Shown here: positions 24,877-33,775 of the stretch, piece by piece
Layout of the letters: every line of letters begins with the position of its first letter
Position numbering within the stretch: position 1 is the stretch's first letter
Source of the DNA: DASRQZ01 sp964571275
Lineage (GTDB): Bacteria > Myxococcota_A > Polyangia > Fen-1088
Direction: 5' to 3'
NCBI GenBank assembly: GCA_964571275.1
Contig: CAZNCQ010000010.1
Location: 1 to 64,000 of the forward strand
Length of the DNA stretch: 64,000 bases
The notes under the pieces: generated by a model
What the model was told of the DNA's origin: nothing
Seen by the model: the letters and a program-made list of their open reading frames with translations, nothing else
Databases searched by the model: none
Position numbers and translations under genes: made by a program

Positions 24877-26250
24877 TCAGCCGATCTCCGAGCGCGCGCG
24901 CAGACCGTCCGGAACCAGGCGCGGCGCCGGTTCGCGCGCCGGCTGGCGCTGGGGCAGCTCGATCGTGGCCGTGGTCCCCTGCCCCGGCGTGCTCGCGTAG
25001 AGCAAGCGGCCGCCGTGCTGCTCGACCAGCGTGCGCGCCACCGCGACGCCCAGCCCGGCGCCCTCGGGGCGGGTCGTGAATGGCGGCCGCTGCAGGCGCT
25101 CGAGCATCTCGCCGCTCATGCCTTCGCCGCGATCGACGACCCGGATCTGAACCTGCGCACCCGCGGCCCTGACGTCGATGGTCACAGCCTGCCCCGGCGA
25201 CGACGCCTGTAACGCGTTCATCAGCAGGCAAAACAGCGCGCGCTGGATCTTCCTCGCGTCGACCTCGGCTTCCAGGTCGGCAGGAGCGACGAGCTCAAGC
25301 GTCACGCTGGCCTGATTGGCGCGCACGTCGAGCAGCAGCAGCAGCCCCTGAGCGATCTCGAAGAGCCGCTCGCGGCTGACCGCCAGCTCGCCGAGGCCGC
25401 GCGACAGCGACAGGAATCCGTCGACGATCGACTCCAGCCGGTCTGCCTCCGAGGACACGACCTCGAGCCGCTCCACCGTCTTGTCGTCGAGCGAGCAGCG
25501 GCGCGCCAGGTGCGCCGACAGACACTTGATCGACGCGAGCGGGTTCTTCATCTCGTGCGCGAGCATCGCGGCCGCGCCCTCGATCTCGCGCGTGCGGTCC
25601 TCGCCGAGCGAGCACAGCTCCTCGCGCCGCGTGCCGAGCTCGACGGCGACCTTGTCGTAGGCGGCCGCGATGTAGCCCCAGAACATCGAGACCTGAGCGG
25701 CGGTGACCAGCACCGAGCCGGCCGCCAGCGCGACGAACTCCAACGACGCGTGACCGCCGCGCGGCGCGAGCGGCGCCACCAGCGCGCCCGCGGGCCCGAG
25801 CGACAGCAATCCGACCGCGATCAGGACCGCCACGGCCCCGGCGCCGAACGCCAGCTTCTGTCGGGGCGTTTCGAAGATCAGCATCGCGGGCAGCAGCATG
25901 CCGAGGCCCATCGGCAGCAGAGGGCTGCACAGCCCGCCGGTGTTGGCCAGCCAGGCTCCGTAGGACAGCAGCCCGACGCTGAGCACGCGTATCTTGACCC
26001 GCTCGGTGACCGGGCCCGCCGGATAGCGGCACGCCGCCAGGTAGAAGAGGCAGATCCCGCCATGAACCAGGAGCCGCACGCCCGGAAATCCGTGCAGCGC
26101 CAGGAACGCCAGCACGAACAGCTGAAAGATCAGAACCAGGAAGCGCCGCGTGCGCGCCACGCCCTGGGCCACCTGCGCCGGCGGACCGCCGCGCAACGCG
26201 TGGTAGCGCGCGCGCCGGCGTACTTCCGAGAGCCCGGGCTCCATGTTCAT
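24877..26250 (-). CDS. membrane sensor histidine kinase paired with the NtrC-type regulator
   Basis: The 457-residue kinase has four to six hydrophobic helices between about residues 36 and 195 with short loops, so the sensor is probably within the membrane. The dimerisation motif MLAHEMKNPLASIK has phosphoacceptor His232. The N-box is LLMNALQAS, the G1 box DRGEGMS and the glycine loop GAGLGVAVART. It resembles NtrB/AtoS/PilS-type kinases that partner NtrC regulators, and the regulator gene follows immediately. The signal sensed is not evident from sequence. Divergent transcription from the second kinase at 26496. Confidence 0.93.
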   Translation of the reverse strand: MNMEPGLSEVRRRARYHALRGGPPAQVAQGVARTRRFLVLIFQLFVLAFLALHGFPGVRLLVHGGICLFYLAACRYPAGPVTERVKIRVLSVGLLSYGAWLANTGGLCSPLLPMGLGMLLPAMLIFETPRQKLAFGAGAVAVLIAVGLLSLGPAGALVAPLAPRGGHASLEFVALAAGSVLVTAAQVSMFWGYIAAAYDKVAVELGTRREELCSLGEDRTREIEGAAAMLAHEMKNPLASIKCLSAHLARRCSLDDKTVERLEVVSSEADRLESIVDGFLSLSRGLGELAVSRERLFEIAQGLLLLLDVRANQASVTLELVAPADLEAEVDARKIQRALFCLLMNALQASSPGQAVTIDVRAAGAQVQIRVVDRGEGMSGEMLERLQRPPFTTRPEGAGLGVAVARTLVEQHGGRLLYASTPGQGTTATIELPQRQPAREPAPRLVPDGLRARSEIG

Positions 26251-26495
26251 CAGCTAAGCAAACTTTGTGCTTGGAAACCAGTCGATCGACAGAAGAAAGA
26301 TCATCGGAGATGTCATTTCGCGCGGGCCTTGATCGTCTTGTGATTGGAGGCTCGACATTGCTGCGTCACGGCCCCGGTAACCCGTCCTACACGCTTCGAC
26401 CCCTGTCGGAAAAGCGACAGGCGTCGTTAATCCTTCAGCCGCAGTTGACCGACGAAGATGGTGTGCCATCCTCTCGCGTGTCCTCGGAGCAGGCG

Positions 26496-27218
26496 ATGCT
26501 GGCGCAAGCAATAGACGACGAGCATAGTCGCGATCGCATCGTCGGCATCCTCGGACACGAGCTGCGCAACCCGCTGAGCGCGATCGTCGCGCTGGCGCGC
26601 GTGACCATGTCGCGCGAGGACATTCCCGGCGAGGTGCGCGAGCGACTGTCGCAGATGGACCGCGCCGCGCAGCGGTCGCTGGCGATGATCGAGTCGCTGC
26701 TCGACTTCAGCCACAGCCGCTGGAAGGGCGCATTGCCCACGCGCCCCGTGCTCACCGATCCGCGTGAGATCGCGGATCGCGTGATCGACGAGCTGCGCGC
26801 CGCCAACCCCGATCGCCTGATTGCGCTGGACGCGCGCAGCTCGGCGCCGTTCGAGATGGATCCGGCGCGCATGGAGCAGGTGCTGTCGAACCTGATCGGG
26901 AATGCGATCGTCCACGGCTCCCGCGAAACGCCGGTCGAGGTCCTCGTCGATGTGGGCGAGGCCGAAGCGCTGCTCGAGGTCAGGAACCGCGGGCCGGTGA
27001 TTCCGGCCGATCAGATCGCGTCGTTGTTCCAGCCGTTCACTCAAGGCGCCAGCGCCGGGACCGACTCGGCGCGCCCGCGCGGGCTGGGCCTGGGGCTCTA
27101 CATCGTGCGCGAAATCGTCAGCGCGCACGATGGAACCGTCTCGGTCGACTCGGACGACGATCGCGGCACGCGGTTTCGCATCCGCTTGCCGCGCCGGCAA
27201 TTAAATTCAGAACCCTGA
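26496..27218 (+). CDS. soluble sensor histidine kinase (orphan)
   Basis: The 240-residue core kinase has H-box GILGHELRNPLSAI (His21), N-box LSNLIGNAIVHG, a G1-like segment VRNRGPVIP, F-box LFQPF and G2 GLGLGLYIVREIV. The usual DxGxG of the G1 box reads NRGPVIP. The ATG at 26496 is preferred because GGAG lies seven bases upstream and the codons before it use far fewer G/C third positions. Starts at 26310 (ATG) or 26265 (TTG) would add an N-terminal extension. There is no membrane segment or sensor domain and no adjacent regulator on this strand, so it may modulate the neighbouring NtrC system. The stop codon lies inside the first of two hairpin repeats. Confidence 0.85.
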   Translation: MLAQAIDDEHSRDRIVGILGHELRNPLSAIVALARVTMSREDIPGEVRERLSQMDRAAQRSLAMIESLLDFSHSRWKGALPTRPVLTDPREIADRVIDELRAANPDRLIALDARSSAPFEMDPARMEQVLSNLIGNAIVHGSRETPVEVLVDVGEAEALLEVRNRGPVIPADQIASLFQPFTQGASAGTDSARPRGLGLGLYIVREIVSAHDGTVSVDSDDDRGTRFRIRLPRRQLNSEP

Positions 27219-27269
27219 GAGGGTTCCGAACCTCCTGACTTCAGAACCCTGAGAGGATTCCGAACCTCC
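27206..27269 (+). repeat. two 30-base direct repeats, each a small hairpin
   Basis: Two near-identical 30-base units at 27206-27235 and 27240-27269 differ at one base. The first has the stem GAACCC/GGGTTC around TGAGA; the base change in the second weakens its stem. The kinase stop codon lies inside the first unit. Confidence 0.75.
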
Positions 27270-27277
27270 ACGCCGTG

Positions 27278-27309
27278 GGCATGGGAACCCAGATTCGGGT
27301 TCCCATGCC
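27278..27309. terminator. perfect 13-bp hairpin between convergent genes
   Basis: GGCATGGGAACCC at 27278-27290 pairs exactly with GGGTTCCCATGCC at 27297-27309 around a six-base loop. It sits between the stop codons of the kinase and the barrel gene and could act as a bidirectional terminator, although no T-run follows on either strand. Confidence 0.6.
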
Positions 27310-27322
27310 GTGCGTTCATCAC

Positions 27323-27976
27323 TCACAGCTGGTAGCCGATGGTCAACCCGCCCGACCAGTTCTGTAGATCCAGGCTGTCGCCGCCGGTCGTGGGCACCAG
27401 CTTGTCGTCGAAGACCGCGCGGTAGGTGAAGCGCGCGTCGACGAGCAGGTGCGCGTAAGACAGGCCGACGCCGGCCCCGAACGGAATCGTCAGCGCGTTC
27501 GCATGGTCTTTGATGTTCGAGGTGTTGCTGTCGCTGTTGACGACGTTGTAGTACGTCCAACCGACGCCTCCGAACAGGAACGGCGTCACGCGCACCGCGC
27601 CCGCCGTCAGCGGCAGGTTGCCGCGCGCGACCGCCTCCGCGCCGTTGCCCAGCAACGCGGCGTTGCCGGTCACGCCGGACGCATTGATGTCGCGCGCGCT
27701 GCCGACGTAGGCCAGCTCGGCGCCGATGAAGCTATCCGTGCCGAGTGTCGCGCGCACGTCCCAGTAGCCGCCGGTCCCGAACCGATCGCGCGCATCCTGG
27801 CGCGAGAAGCCGGTGACGCCGCCGCCCAGCTGGAGCCCGAATCCCGTCGGCGCGACCGGCACCGCCGAGAGTGAGCCCTCGACGGTGGCGTTGCTGTTGC
27901 CGTTGGTCTGGGCCAGCGCCGGCGCGGCAACCAGCGCGGCGATGACCAGGGTGCCTGTCAGTGTTCGCGTTTTCAT
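27323..27976 (-). CDS. outer membrane beta-barrel protein
   Basis: The 217-residue protein has a signal peptide (cut at ALA-QT) and alternating strands such as GFGLQLGGGVTGFS, YWDVRATLGTDSFIGAELAYVGS and PFGAGVGLSYAHLLVDARFTYR, ending in GLTIGYQL. This is the OmpA/OmpW-like eight-strand porin pattern (outer membrane beta-barrel domain). AAAGGA lies about ten bases before the ATG. It is divergent from the RND adaptor gene, and a sigma-54-like element lies about 90 bases upstream. Function unknown; it may be an accessory envelope protein of the efflux regulon. Confidence 0.87.
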   Translation of the reverse strand: MKTRTLTGTLVIAALVAAPALAQTNGNSNATVEGSLSAVPVAPTGFGLQLGGGVTGFSRQDARDRFGTGGYWDVRATLGTDSFIGAELAYVGSARDINASGVTGNAALLGNGAEAVARGNLPLTAGAVRVTPFLFGGVGWTYYNVVNSDSNTSNIKDHANALTIPFGAGVGLSYAHLLVDARFTYRAVFDDKLVPTTGGDSLDLQNWSGGLTIGYQL

Positions 27977-28064
27977 GATCGTGCGTCCTTTCTCTTTCGT
28001 TTCTTTCTTTTCGGTTCCGTTTCGTGTCCGTCGTGATTTTGCAAACACGACGATCGATGCCCAT

Positions 28065-28080
28065 TGCCAGCGTCGTGCCG
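28065..28080 (-). promoter_or_regulatory. candidate sigma-54 promoter for the barrel gene
   Basis: Read on the minus strand, CGGCACGACGCTGGCA matches the -24/-12 consensus TGGCACG-N4-TTGCA at ten of twelve positions with the invariant GG and GC ten bases apart. It is about 90 bases before the ATG at 27976. Confidence 0.35.
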
Positions 28081-28224
28081 AACGCGAAGACGAATCCGCG
28101 CGCGCCTTTCGCGACCGCGACTTCGTGCACCGTTTCCGACAGCTGCTGTCCGATCCCCGACGGGCGGCCCCTCGCGCGGAACGAAAAACGCCGCGCCAGG
28201 CCGGGGCGCGCTCGACGAATCTGC

Positions 28225-28240
28225 AGGCCCGCTCATTGCA
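28225..28240 (+). promoter_or_regulatory. candidate sigma-54 promoter for the RND adaptor-pump operon
   Basis: AGGCCCGCTCATTGCA matches TGGCACG-N4-TTGCA at ten of twelve positions, with a perfect TTGCA and correct GG-N10-GC spacing. The predicted transcript would have a leader of about 55 bases before the ATG at 28307. Confidence 0.4.
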
Positions 28241-28306
28241 GAACGAAGCGCGCGGCCATTGCGGTGAAACGCAATCGATCGCCGCCAAAACCAAATGGAG
28301 CATGAA

Positions 28307-29479
28307 ATGACACGAACGGGACACCTTCTTCTTGCCGGCTCGGCGCTGAGCGGCGCCGTGGCTCTGGTCGCGGGCTGCCGCGGCCCTGCGCAGGCTCAGG
28401 CGCAGATGGCGCCGCCACCGCCCGCGGTCAGCGTCGCCGCCGTCGAGGAGCGCAAGATCACCGAGTGGGACGAGTTCATCGGCCGCCTCGAGGCCGTGGA
28501 CTCCGTCGAGATCCGACCGCGCGTCTCGGGCTACATCGAGCGCGTGGTCTTCACAGCGGGCAAGGAGGTGCGCAAAGGGGACGTGCTGTTCCAGATCGAT
28601 CCGCGTCCCTACCAGGCCGAGCTGGCTCGCGCCGAGGCCGACCTCGCGCAGGCGCGCAGCGCCGCCGCGCTGGCCGCGCGCAGCCTGGATCGATCGAAGA
28701 TGCTGGCGGCCGGCGACGCGATCTCGAAGGAGGACCTCGACAACCGCACCGCCTCCGCCGAGCGCGGGGCCGCCGCCGTGCAGGCCGCGCAGGCCGCGGT
28801 CGCGACCGCGCGTCTCAACCTGGAATGGACCCGGGTGCGCTCGCCGATCCGCGGCCGGGTCGGGCGCGCCGAAGTGACGGCCGGCAACCTGGTGCAAGCC
28901 GGTAACGCCACGCGCCTGACCACGGTCGTGTCGCTGGATCCGATCTACGCCACCTTCGACGCCGACGAGCGCAGCTACCTCAAGTACGCGTCGCGCGGGT
29001 CCGGCGGACCCCGCGACCACCGCGCGCCGATCCTGCTCGGGACTGCCAGCGAGGGCCACGCCTTCCCGCACCAAGGCTACGTCGACTTCTTCGACAACCA
29101 GCTGGATCCGCGCAGCGGCACGGTGCGCGCGCGCGCCGTCTTCCCCAACCCGAACCACCTGTTCGCGCCGGGGCTGTTCGCGCGGCTCAAGCTGGTCGGC
29201 GGCGCCGCGTATCAAGCGACCGTCGTCAGCGATCGCGCCGTCGGCACCGACCAGGATAAGAGGTTCGTCCTGGTCGTCAAACCCGACAGCACGGTCGAGT
29301 ATCGCGCCGTCGAGCTCGGCCGACTCGTCGACGGCTACCGCGTGGTCGCCGGGGGCCTGAAGCCCGGCGAGAAGGTCGTCGTCAACGGCCTGCAGCGCGT
29401 GCGGCCCGGCATGCGCGTCAACGCCACCGCCGTGCCGATGCTGGCCGAGGCGCAAGAGCCCGGCGCCGCCCAGCCCTGA
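28307..29479 (+). CDS. RND efflux periplasmic adaptor (membrane fusion protein)
   Basis: The 390-residue lipoprotein (lipobox LVAGC) has the AcrA/MexA layout. The lipoyl half-motif VEIRPRVSGYIERVVF with VRKGDVLFQIDPRPYQAEL is followed by a coiled-coil hairpin rich in Ala/Arg, the second lipoyl half VRSPIRGRVGRAEVTAGNLV, a beta-barrel domain and a membrane-proximal domain (GLKPGEKVVVNGLQRVRPGM). It links the inner membrane pump to a TolC-like channel. ATG 28307 has GGAG six bases upstream; an in-frame ATG four codons earlier is less likely. The pump gene follows after 26 bases. Confidence 0.95.
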   Translation: MTRTGHLLLAGSALSGAVALVAGCRGPAQAQAQMAPPPPAVSVAAVEERKITEWDEFIGRLEAVDSVEIRPRVSGYIERVVFTAGKEVRKGDVLFQIDPRPYQAELARAEADLAQARSAAALAARSLDRSKMLAAGDAISKEDLDNRTASAERGAAAVQAAQAAVATARLNLEWTRVRSPIRGRVGRAEVTAGNLVQAGNATRLTTVVSLDPIYATFDADERSYLKYASRGSGGPRDHRAPILLGTASEGHAFPHQGYVDFFDNQLDPRSGTVRARAVFPNPNHLFAPGLFARLKLVGGAAYQATVVSDRAVGTDQDKRFVLVVKPDSTVEYRAVELGRLVDGYRVVAGGLKPGEKVVVNGLQRVRPGMRVNATAVPMLAEAQEPGAAQP

Positions 29480-29505
29480 ACCCCGGACCTCGAGGAGCCA
29501 CCACC

Positions 29506-32500
29506 ATGCGTCTGTCTCGCTTCTTCATCGATCGGCCGATCTTCGCGGCCGCCGTCTCGATCGTCATCTTCATCGCCGGCGCTATCGCCATCTTCACGTT
29601 GCCGATCAGCGAGTACCCGGAGGTCGTGCCGCCGTCGATCGTCGTGCGCGCGGTCTATCCGGGCGCCAACCCGCGCGTGCTGGCCGAGGCCGTCGCCGCC
29701 CCGCTCGAGGAGCAGATCAACGGCGTCGAGAACATGCTCTACGTCTCGTCGCAGGCGACCTCCGACGGTGCGCTGCAGTTGACCGTCACCTTCCGCGTCG
29801 GCACCGACGTCGACCTCGCGCAGGTGCAGGTGCAGAACCGGGTGAGCCAGGCGCTGCCCCGCCTGCCCGAGGAGGTGCGGCAGCTCGGCGTCACCACCGT
29901 CAAGAGCTCGCCCAACATCACCATGGTCGTGCACCTGGTGTCGCCCGACAACCGCTACGACATGGTCTACCTGCGCAACTACGCCGTGCTGCAAGTGAAG
30001 GACGTGCTGGCGCGCATTCCCGGCGTGGGCCAGGTGGTGATCTTCGGCGCCGGCGACTACGCCATGCGTGTCTGGCTGGATCCCGACAAGGTCGCCGCGC
30101 GCGGGTTGTCGGCGTCGGACGTCGTCAACGCGATCCGCGACCAGAACGTCCAGGTCGCCGCCGGCGTCGTCGGCGGCATGCCCATGTCGAAGCCGGTCGA
30201 CTTCACGCTGACCGTCAACGCGCGCGGCCGGCTGACCAGCGAGGACGAGTTCCGCGACATCGTGATCAAGACCGGCGCCGTCGGGCAGATCACGCGGCTC
30301 GGCGACGTCGCCCGCGTCGAGCTGGCGGCGGGCAGCTACTCGCTGCGCTCGATGCTCGACAACAAGGACGCGGTCGCGATGGGCATCTTCCAGGCGCCGG
30401 GCTCGAACGCGCTCAAGGTGTCGAGCACGGTGCGCGAGACCATGGACCAGCTCTCGCGCAACTTCCCGCAGGGCATCCAGTACGAGGTGGTCTACGACCC
30501 GACCACCAACGTGCGCGAAGGCATCGCCGAGGTGGCGAAGACGCTGTTCGAGGCGATCCTGCTGGTGGTGATCGTCGTGGTGCTGTTCCTGCAGACCTGG
30601 CGCGCGTCGATCATCCCGCTGGTCGCGGTGCCGGTGTCGATCGTCGGCACGTTCGCCGTGCTGCTCGCCTTCGGCTTCTCGATCAACACGCTGTCGCTGT
30701 TCGGGCTGGTGCTGGCCATCGGCATCGTGGTCGACGACGCCATCGTCGTGGTCGAGAACGTCGAACGCAACATCGCCGCCGGCCTGTCGCCGCGCGAGGC
30801 CAGCTACAAAGCGATGGAGGAGGTGAGCCGTCCCATCATCGCCATCGCGCTGGTGCTGTGCGCGGTGTTCGTGCCGGTGGCGTTCGTCAGCGGCCTGACC
30901 GGACAGTTCTACCGGCAGTTTGCGCTGACCATCGCGTTCTCGACGATCATCTCGGCGGTCAACTCGCTGACACTTTCGCCGGCGCTGAGCGCGATCCTGC
31001 TGCGCGCGCACGGCGTCGCGCCCGACCGGCTGACCCGCGTCCTCGACTTCTTGTTCGGGTGGCTGTTCCGCCGCTTCAATCGCCTGTTCGGTCGCGCGTC
31101 GGAGAGCTACGGCCGCACCGCGGGCCGCATCATCCGGCGGCGCGGCCTGGTGCTGCTGGTGTACACGGGATTGTTGGCGGTCACCGCGTTCGGGTTCTCG
31201 CGCCTGCCGAGCGGCTTCGTGCCGACGCAGGACAAGCGCTACCTGGTCGCGTTTGCGCAGCTGCCCGACGCGGCCACGCTGGATCGCACGACCGAGGTGG
31301 TGCGCAAGATGGCGGAGATCGGTCTCAAACAGCCGGGCATCGCCGGCGCCGTGCAGTTCCCCGGCCTGTCGATCAACGGATTCGTCAACGCCTCCAACGC
31401 GGGCATCATCTTCTTCGCGCTGACATCGTTCGAGGAGCGCCAGACGAAGGAGCTGTACGGACCCGCGATCGCCGGTGCGCTCAACCGCAAGTTCGCGAGC
31501 ATCCAGGACGCGTTCGTCGCGGTGTTCCCGCCGCCACCGGTCATGGGCCTCGGCACCGTGGGCGGCTTCAAGCTGGAGATCGAGGACCGCGCCGGGCTGG
31601 GCGAGCAGGAGCTGGCCAAGGCGACGCAGGCGCTGATCGGGCGCGCCTATCAGACACCGCAGCTGGCGGGTCTGTTCTCGAGCTACCGCATTGACGTTCC
31701 GCAGCTGGACGTCGACGTCGACCGCGAGAAGGCCAAGCAGGCCGGCCTGTCGCTCACAGAGCTCTTCCGCACGATGCAGATCTACCTGGGATCGCAGTAC
31801 GTGAACGACTTCAACCGCTTCGGCCGCACCTACCAGGTGATCGCGCAGGCCGACGCGCCCTTCCGCGCCAGCGCCGAAAGCATCGCCCAGCTCAAAGTGC
31901 GCAACGACGCGGGCGGGATGGTGCCGCTCGGCTCGCTGGTGCAAGTGAAGCCGTCGCGCGGCCCCGACCAGCAGATGCACTACAACGCCTATCTCGCCGC
32001 CGACATCAACGGCGGCCCAGCGCCCGGGGTCAGCTCCGGCGAGGCTGTCGCGGTCATGGAGCGCCTGGCGCGCGAGACGCTGCCCAACGGCATCGGCTTC
32101 GAGTGGACCGACCTCACCTACCAGCAGCAGCTGGCGGGCAACACCACCGGGCTCGTCTTCCTGCTGTGCGTGCTGCTGGTGTTCCTGGTGCTGGCGGCGC
32201 AGTACGAGAGCTGGTCGCTGCCCGCCGCGGTGATCCTGATCGTGCCCATGTCGCTGCTGTGCGCCGCGGCCGGCATCTGGTTGACCGACGGCGACAACAA
32301 CGTGTTCACGCAAGTCGGGTTCCTGGTGCTGATCGGGCTCGCTTGCAAGAACGCCATTCTCATCGTCGAGTTCGCGCGCGAGCTCGAGCACCAGGGACGC
32401 TCGCCGGTGCAGGCGGCGCTCGAGGCGGCGCGCATCCGCCTGCGGCCCATCCTGATGACGTCGTTCGCCTTCATCATGGGCGTCATCCCGCTGGTGGTCT

Positions 32501-32700
32501 CGACGGGCGCCGGCGCCGAGATCCGGCGCGCCATGGGTATCGCGGTGTTCGCGGGCATGCTGGGCGTCACCTTCTTCGGCCTGGCGCTGACGCCGGTCTT
32601 CTACGTTCTTGTCCGGGGTGTCGGCCTGCGCGCGCGCGGTTCGGAGCCGGTGGCGGCGCCGGCGGGCATCGACGTCGTGGCGGAACGACACCCGGCGTGA
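29506..32700 (+). CDS. RND multidrug efflux pump, HAE1 type (AcrB-like)
   Basis: The 1064-residue protein is full length for a hydrophobe/amphiphile RND pump. It starts MRLSRFFIDRPIFAAAVSI, as in AcrB and MexB, and contains LGLVLAIGIVVDDAIVVVENVERN-type sequence with the paired Asp of the proton relay in helix 4. The two large periplasmic loops include the GFVPTQDKRYLV segment. The second half-repeat ends in LACKNAILIVEFARE and the FFGLALTPVFYVL helix. It exports drugs, solvents or lipophilic metabolites by proton antiport. A GAGGAG sits about eight bases upstream. A long open frame on the opposite strand is a GC-rich shadow. Confidence 0.97.
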   Translation: MRLSRFFIDRPIFAAAVSIVIFIAGAIAIFTLPISEYPEVVPPSIVVRAVYPGANPRVLAEAVAAPLEEQINGVENMLYVSSQATSDGALQLTVTFRVGTDVDLAQVQVQNRVSQALPRLPEEVRQLGVTTVKSSPNITMVVHLVSPDNRYDMVYLRNYAVLQVKDVLARIPGVGQVVIFGAGDYAMRVWLDPDKVAARGLSASDVVNAIRDQNVQVAAGVVGGMPMSKPVDFTLTVNARGRLTSEDEFRDIVIKTGAVGQITRLGDVARVELAAGSYSLRSMLDNKDAVAMGIFQAPGSNALKVSSTVRETMDQLSRNFPQGIQYEVVYDPTTNVREGIAEVAKTLFEAILLVVIVVVLFLQTWRASIIPLVAVPVSIVGTFAVLLAFGFSINTLSLFGLVLAIGIVVDDAIVVVENVERNIAAGLSPREASYKAMEEVSRPIIAIALVLCAVFVPVAFVSGLTGQFYRQFALTIAFSTIISAVNSLTLSPALSAILLRAHGVAPDRLTRVLDFLFGWLFRRFNRLFGRASESYGRTAGRIIRRRGLVLLVYTGLLAVTAFGFSRLPSGFVPTQDKRYLVAFAQLPDAATLDRTTEVVRKMAEIGLKQPGIAGAVQFPGLSINGFVNASNAGIIFFALTSFEERQTKELYGPAIAGALNRKFASIQDAFVAVFPPPPVMGLGTVGGFKLEIEDRAGLGEQELAKATQALIGRAYQTPQLAGLFSSYRIDVPQLDVDVDREKAKQAGLSLTELFRTMQIYLGSQYVNDFNRFGRTYQVIAQADAPFRASAESIAQLKVRNDAGGMVPLGSLVQVKPSRGPDQQMHYNAYLAADINGGPAPGVSSGEAVAVMERLARETLPNGIGFEWTDLTYQQQLAGNTTGLVFLLCVLLVFLVLAAQYESWSLPAAVILIVPMSLLCAAAGIWLTDGDNNVFTQVGFLVLIGLACKNAILIVEFARELEHQGRSPVQAALEAARIRLRPILMTSFAFIMGVIPLVVSTGAGAEIRRAMGIAVFAGMLGVTFFGLALTPVFYVLVRGVGLRARGSEPVAAPAGIDVVAERHPA

Positions 32701-32746
32701 GCCGCCGGTTTTCGCTCTGACGACTCCAGCGGTATCATGCTCGGCG

Positions 32747-33775
32747 ATGACGGCGGTGATCAGAGTGTATGGGGCCGAGAGCAGTCATTCCTGGCATGTC
32801 CTGGAGCAAGTCTGCAGAGAAGCCAACGGCCTCCAAACCCACTTTCGTTTCGACATTTCGCCGTTGCCGGCGCTCGACCGTTTGCCGCCGGGCAAACTCC
32901 CGATCGACGAGTTCGAGGGAGAGCTCGCCGGCGCGGTTCCCCCGACCAGCGGCGTCTTGTTCGTCGATCGCACGTTCACCCAGAAGTGCGTCGATGAGCG
33001 CCTGCCGGCTCGTATCTACGTCAGCTGCGCGCTGAAGACGACGCTCACGACCCCGCCGCTCAGGCTCTTCGCGCTACATCAACTGGCCTCGGCGGCCTTG
33101 GGCATCGGCACCGAGATCGGCGCAGAACTGAACGAGCAGATGACTCACAAACCCGCGATTGGATGCCTGTGGGATTGGTGGAACGGTCCCGAGCAACTGA
33201 GCGTCGCCGTGATCGTCGCGCGCATTTGCCCGCAGTGCCACGCGATCCTGCAGAGAAATATCCGCGACCCCGAAGAGAGCATCGCCGCCTGTCTCCAGAT
33301 CCTCGACTACGTTCGCCGCTCCATGCTCGGGCAATCTCCGGCGCTGGCGACCCGAATTTTCATCGCTCATGGCAACAGCGACGACTGGAGGACCCTGAAG
33401 AGCATGCTCGAGTCGTGGGGGTTGGACATCGAGCACTTCAACCGCGAGCCTGTTGCCGGTGTGGCGGCATTCGAGCGATGGCGCAGCATGCTCGATAGCT
33501 CACGGTTCGCCTTCGCGCTCATGACACCGGACGATGTCGGAGCCGATGGCGCGAGGCGAGCCCGCCAAAATGTGATTCACGAGATCGGCCTCTGCCACGC
33601 CCGTCTGGGCCTGCGCAACACCGCCATCCTGCTGGCAAATGGCACCGAAAGATTCAGCAACGTCGATGGAATCCAGCACATCGCCTTCGAGCCAGCTCAC
33701 CTGGCCAAGAAAGAAGGCGAGATCAGGACTCTCCTCGAGGACCGGGGCCTCCTCGTGCGGCAGTCGGAGTCGTGA
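32747..33775 (+). CDS. TIR-like nucleotide-binding domain protein with zinc-ribbon-like N-terminal domain
   Basis: The 342-residue protein ends in a TIR-like domain (about 203-335) of the predicted nucleotide-binding family (PF10137-like). RIFIAHGNSDDW, FALMTPDD and the diagnostic RQNVIHEIGLCHARLG (with Glu279) match that family, which occurs as the effector in bacterial cyclic-nucleotide immune systems. The N-terminal part has IGCLWDW and ICPQCH (Cys161, Cys164), suggesting a zinc site, possibly from a metallopeptidase-like domain. No cyclase, ubiquitin-like or peptidase accessory gene is adjacent, so it may act alone. The start at 32747 lies 46 bases after the RND pump; codon choice is less G/C-biased than its neighbours, hinting at transfer. 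Confidence 0.75.
   Translation: MTAVIRVYGAESSHSWHVLEQVCREANGLQTHFRFDISPLPALDRLPPGKLPIDEFEGELAGAVPPTSGVLFVDRTFTQKCVDERLPARIYVSCALKTTLTTPPLRLFALHQLASAALGIGTEIGAELNEQMTHKPAIGCLWDWWNGPEQLSVAVIVARICPQCHAILQRNIRDPEESIAACLQILDYVRRSMLGQSPALATRIFIAHGNSDDWRTLKSMLESWGLDIEHFNREPVAGVAAFERWRSMLDSSRFAFALMTPDDVGADGARRARQNVIHEIGLCHARLGLRNTAILLANGTERFSNVDGIQHIAFEPAHLAKKEGEIRTLLEDRGLLVRQSES

Larger units (their letters stand above)
27977..28306. other. divergent control region of barrel and RND adaptor genes
   Basis: This 330-base region has no plausible gene. It holds two sigma-54-like sites, one on each strand (28065-28080 minus, 28225-28240 plus). It also holds a dyad with 7-base arms CGTCGTG (28029-28035) and CACGACG (28046-28052) that could be an enhancer-type binding site. 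Confidence 0.5.

Noticed and set aside
29335..32691. Open frame of over 1100 codons on the minus strand opposite the RND pump
   Set aside because: Its translation is Arg/Gln/His/Asp-rich without domains. It is the antisense shadow of a GC-rich gene with a clear AcrB family match.
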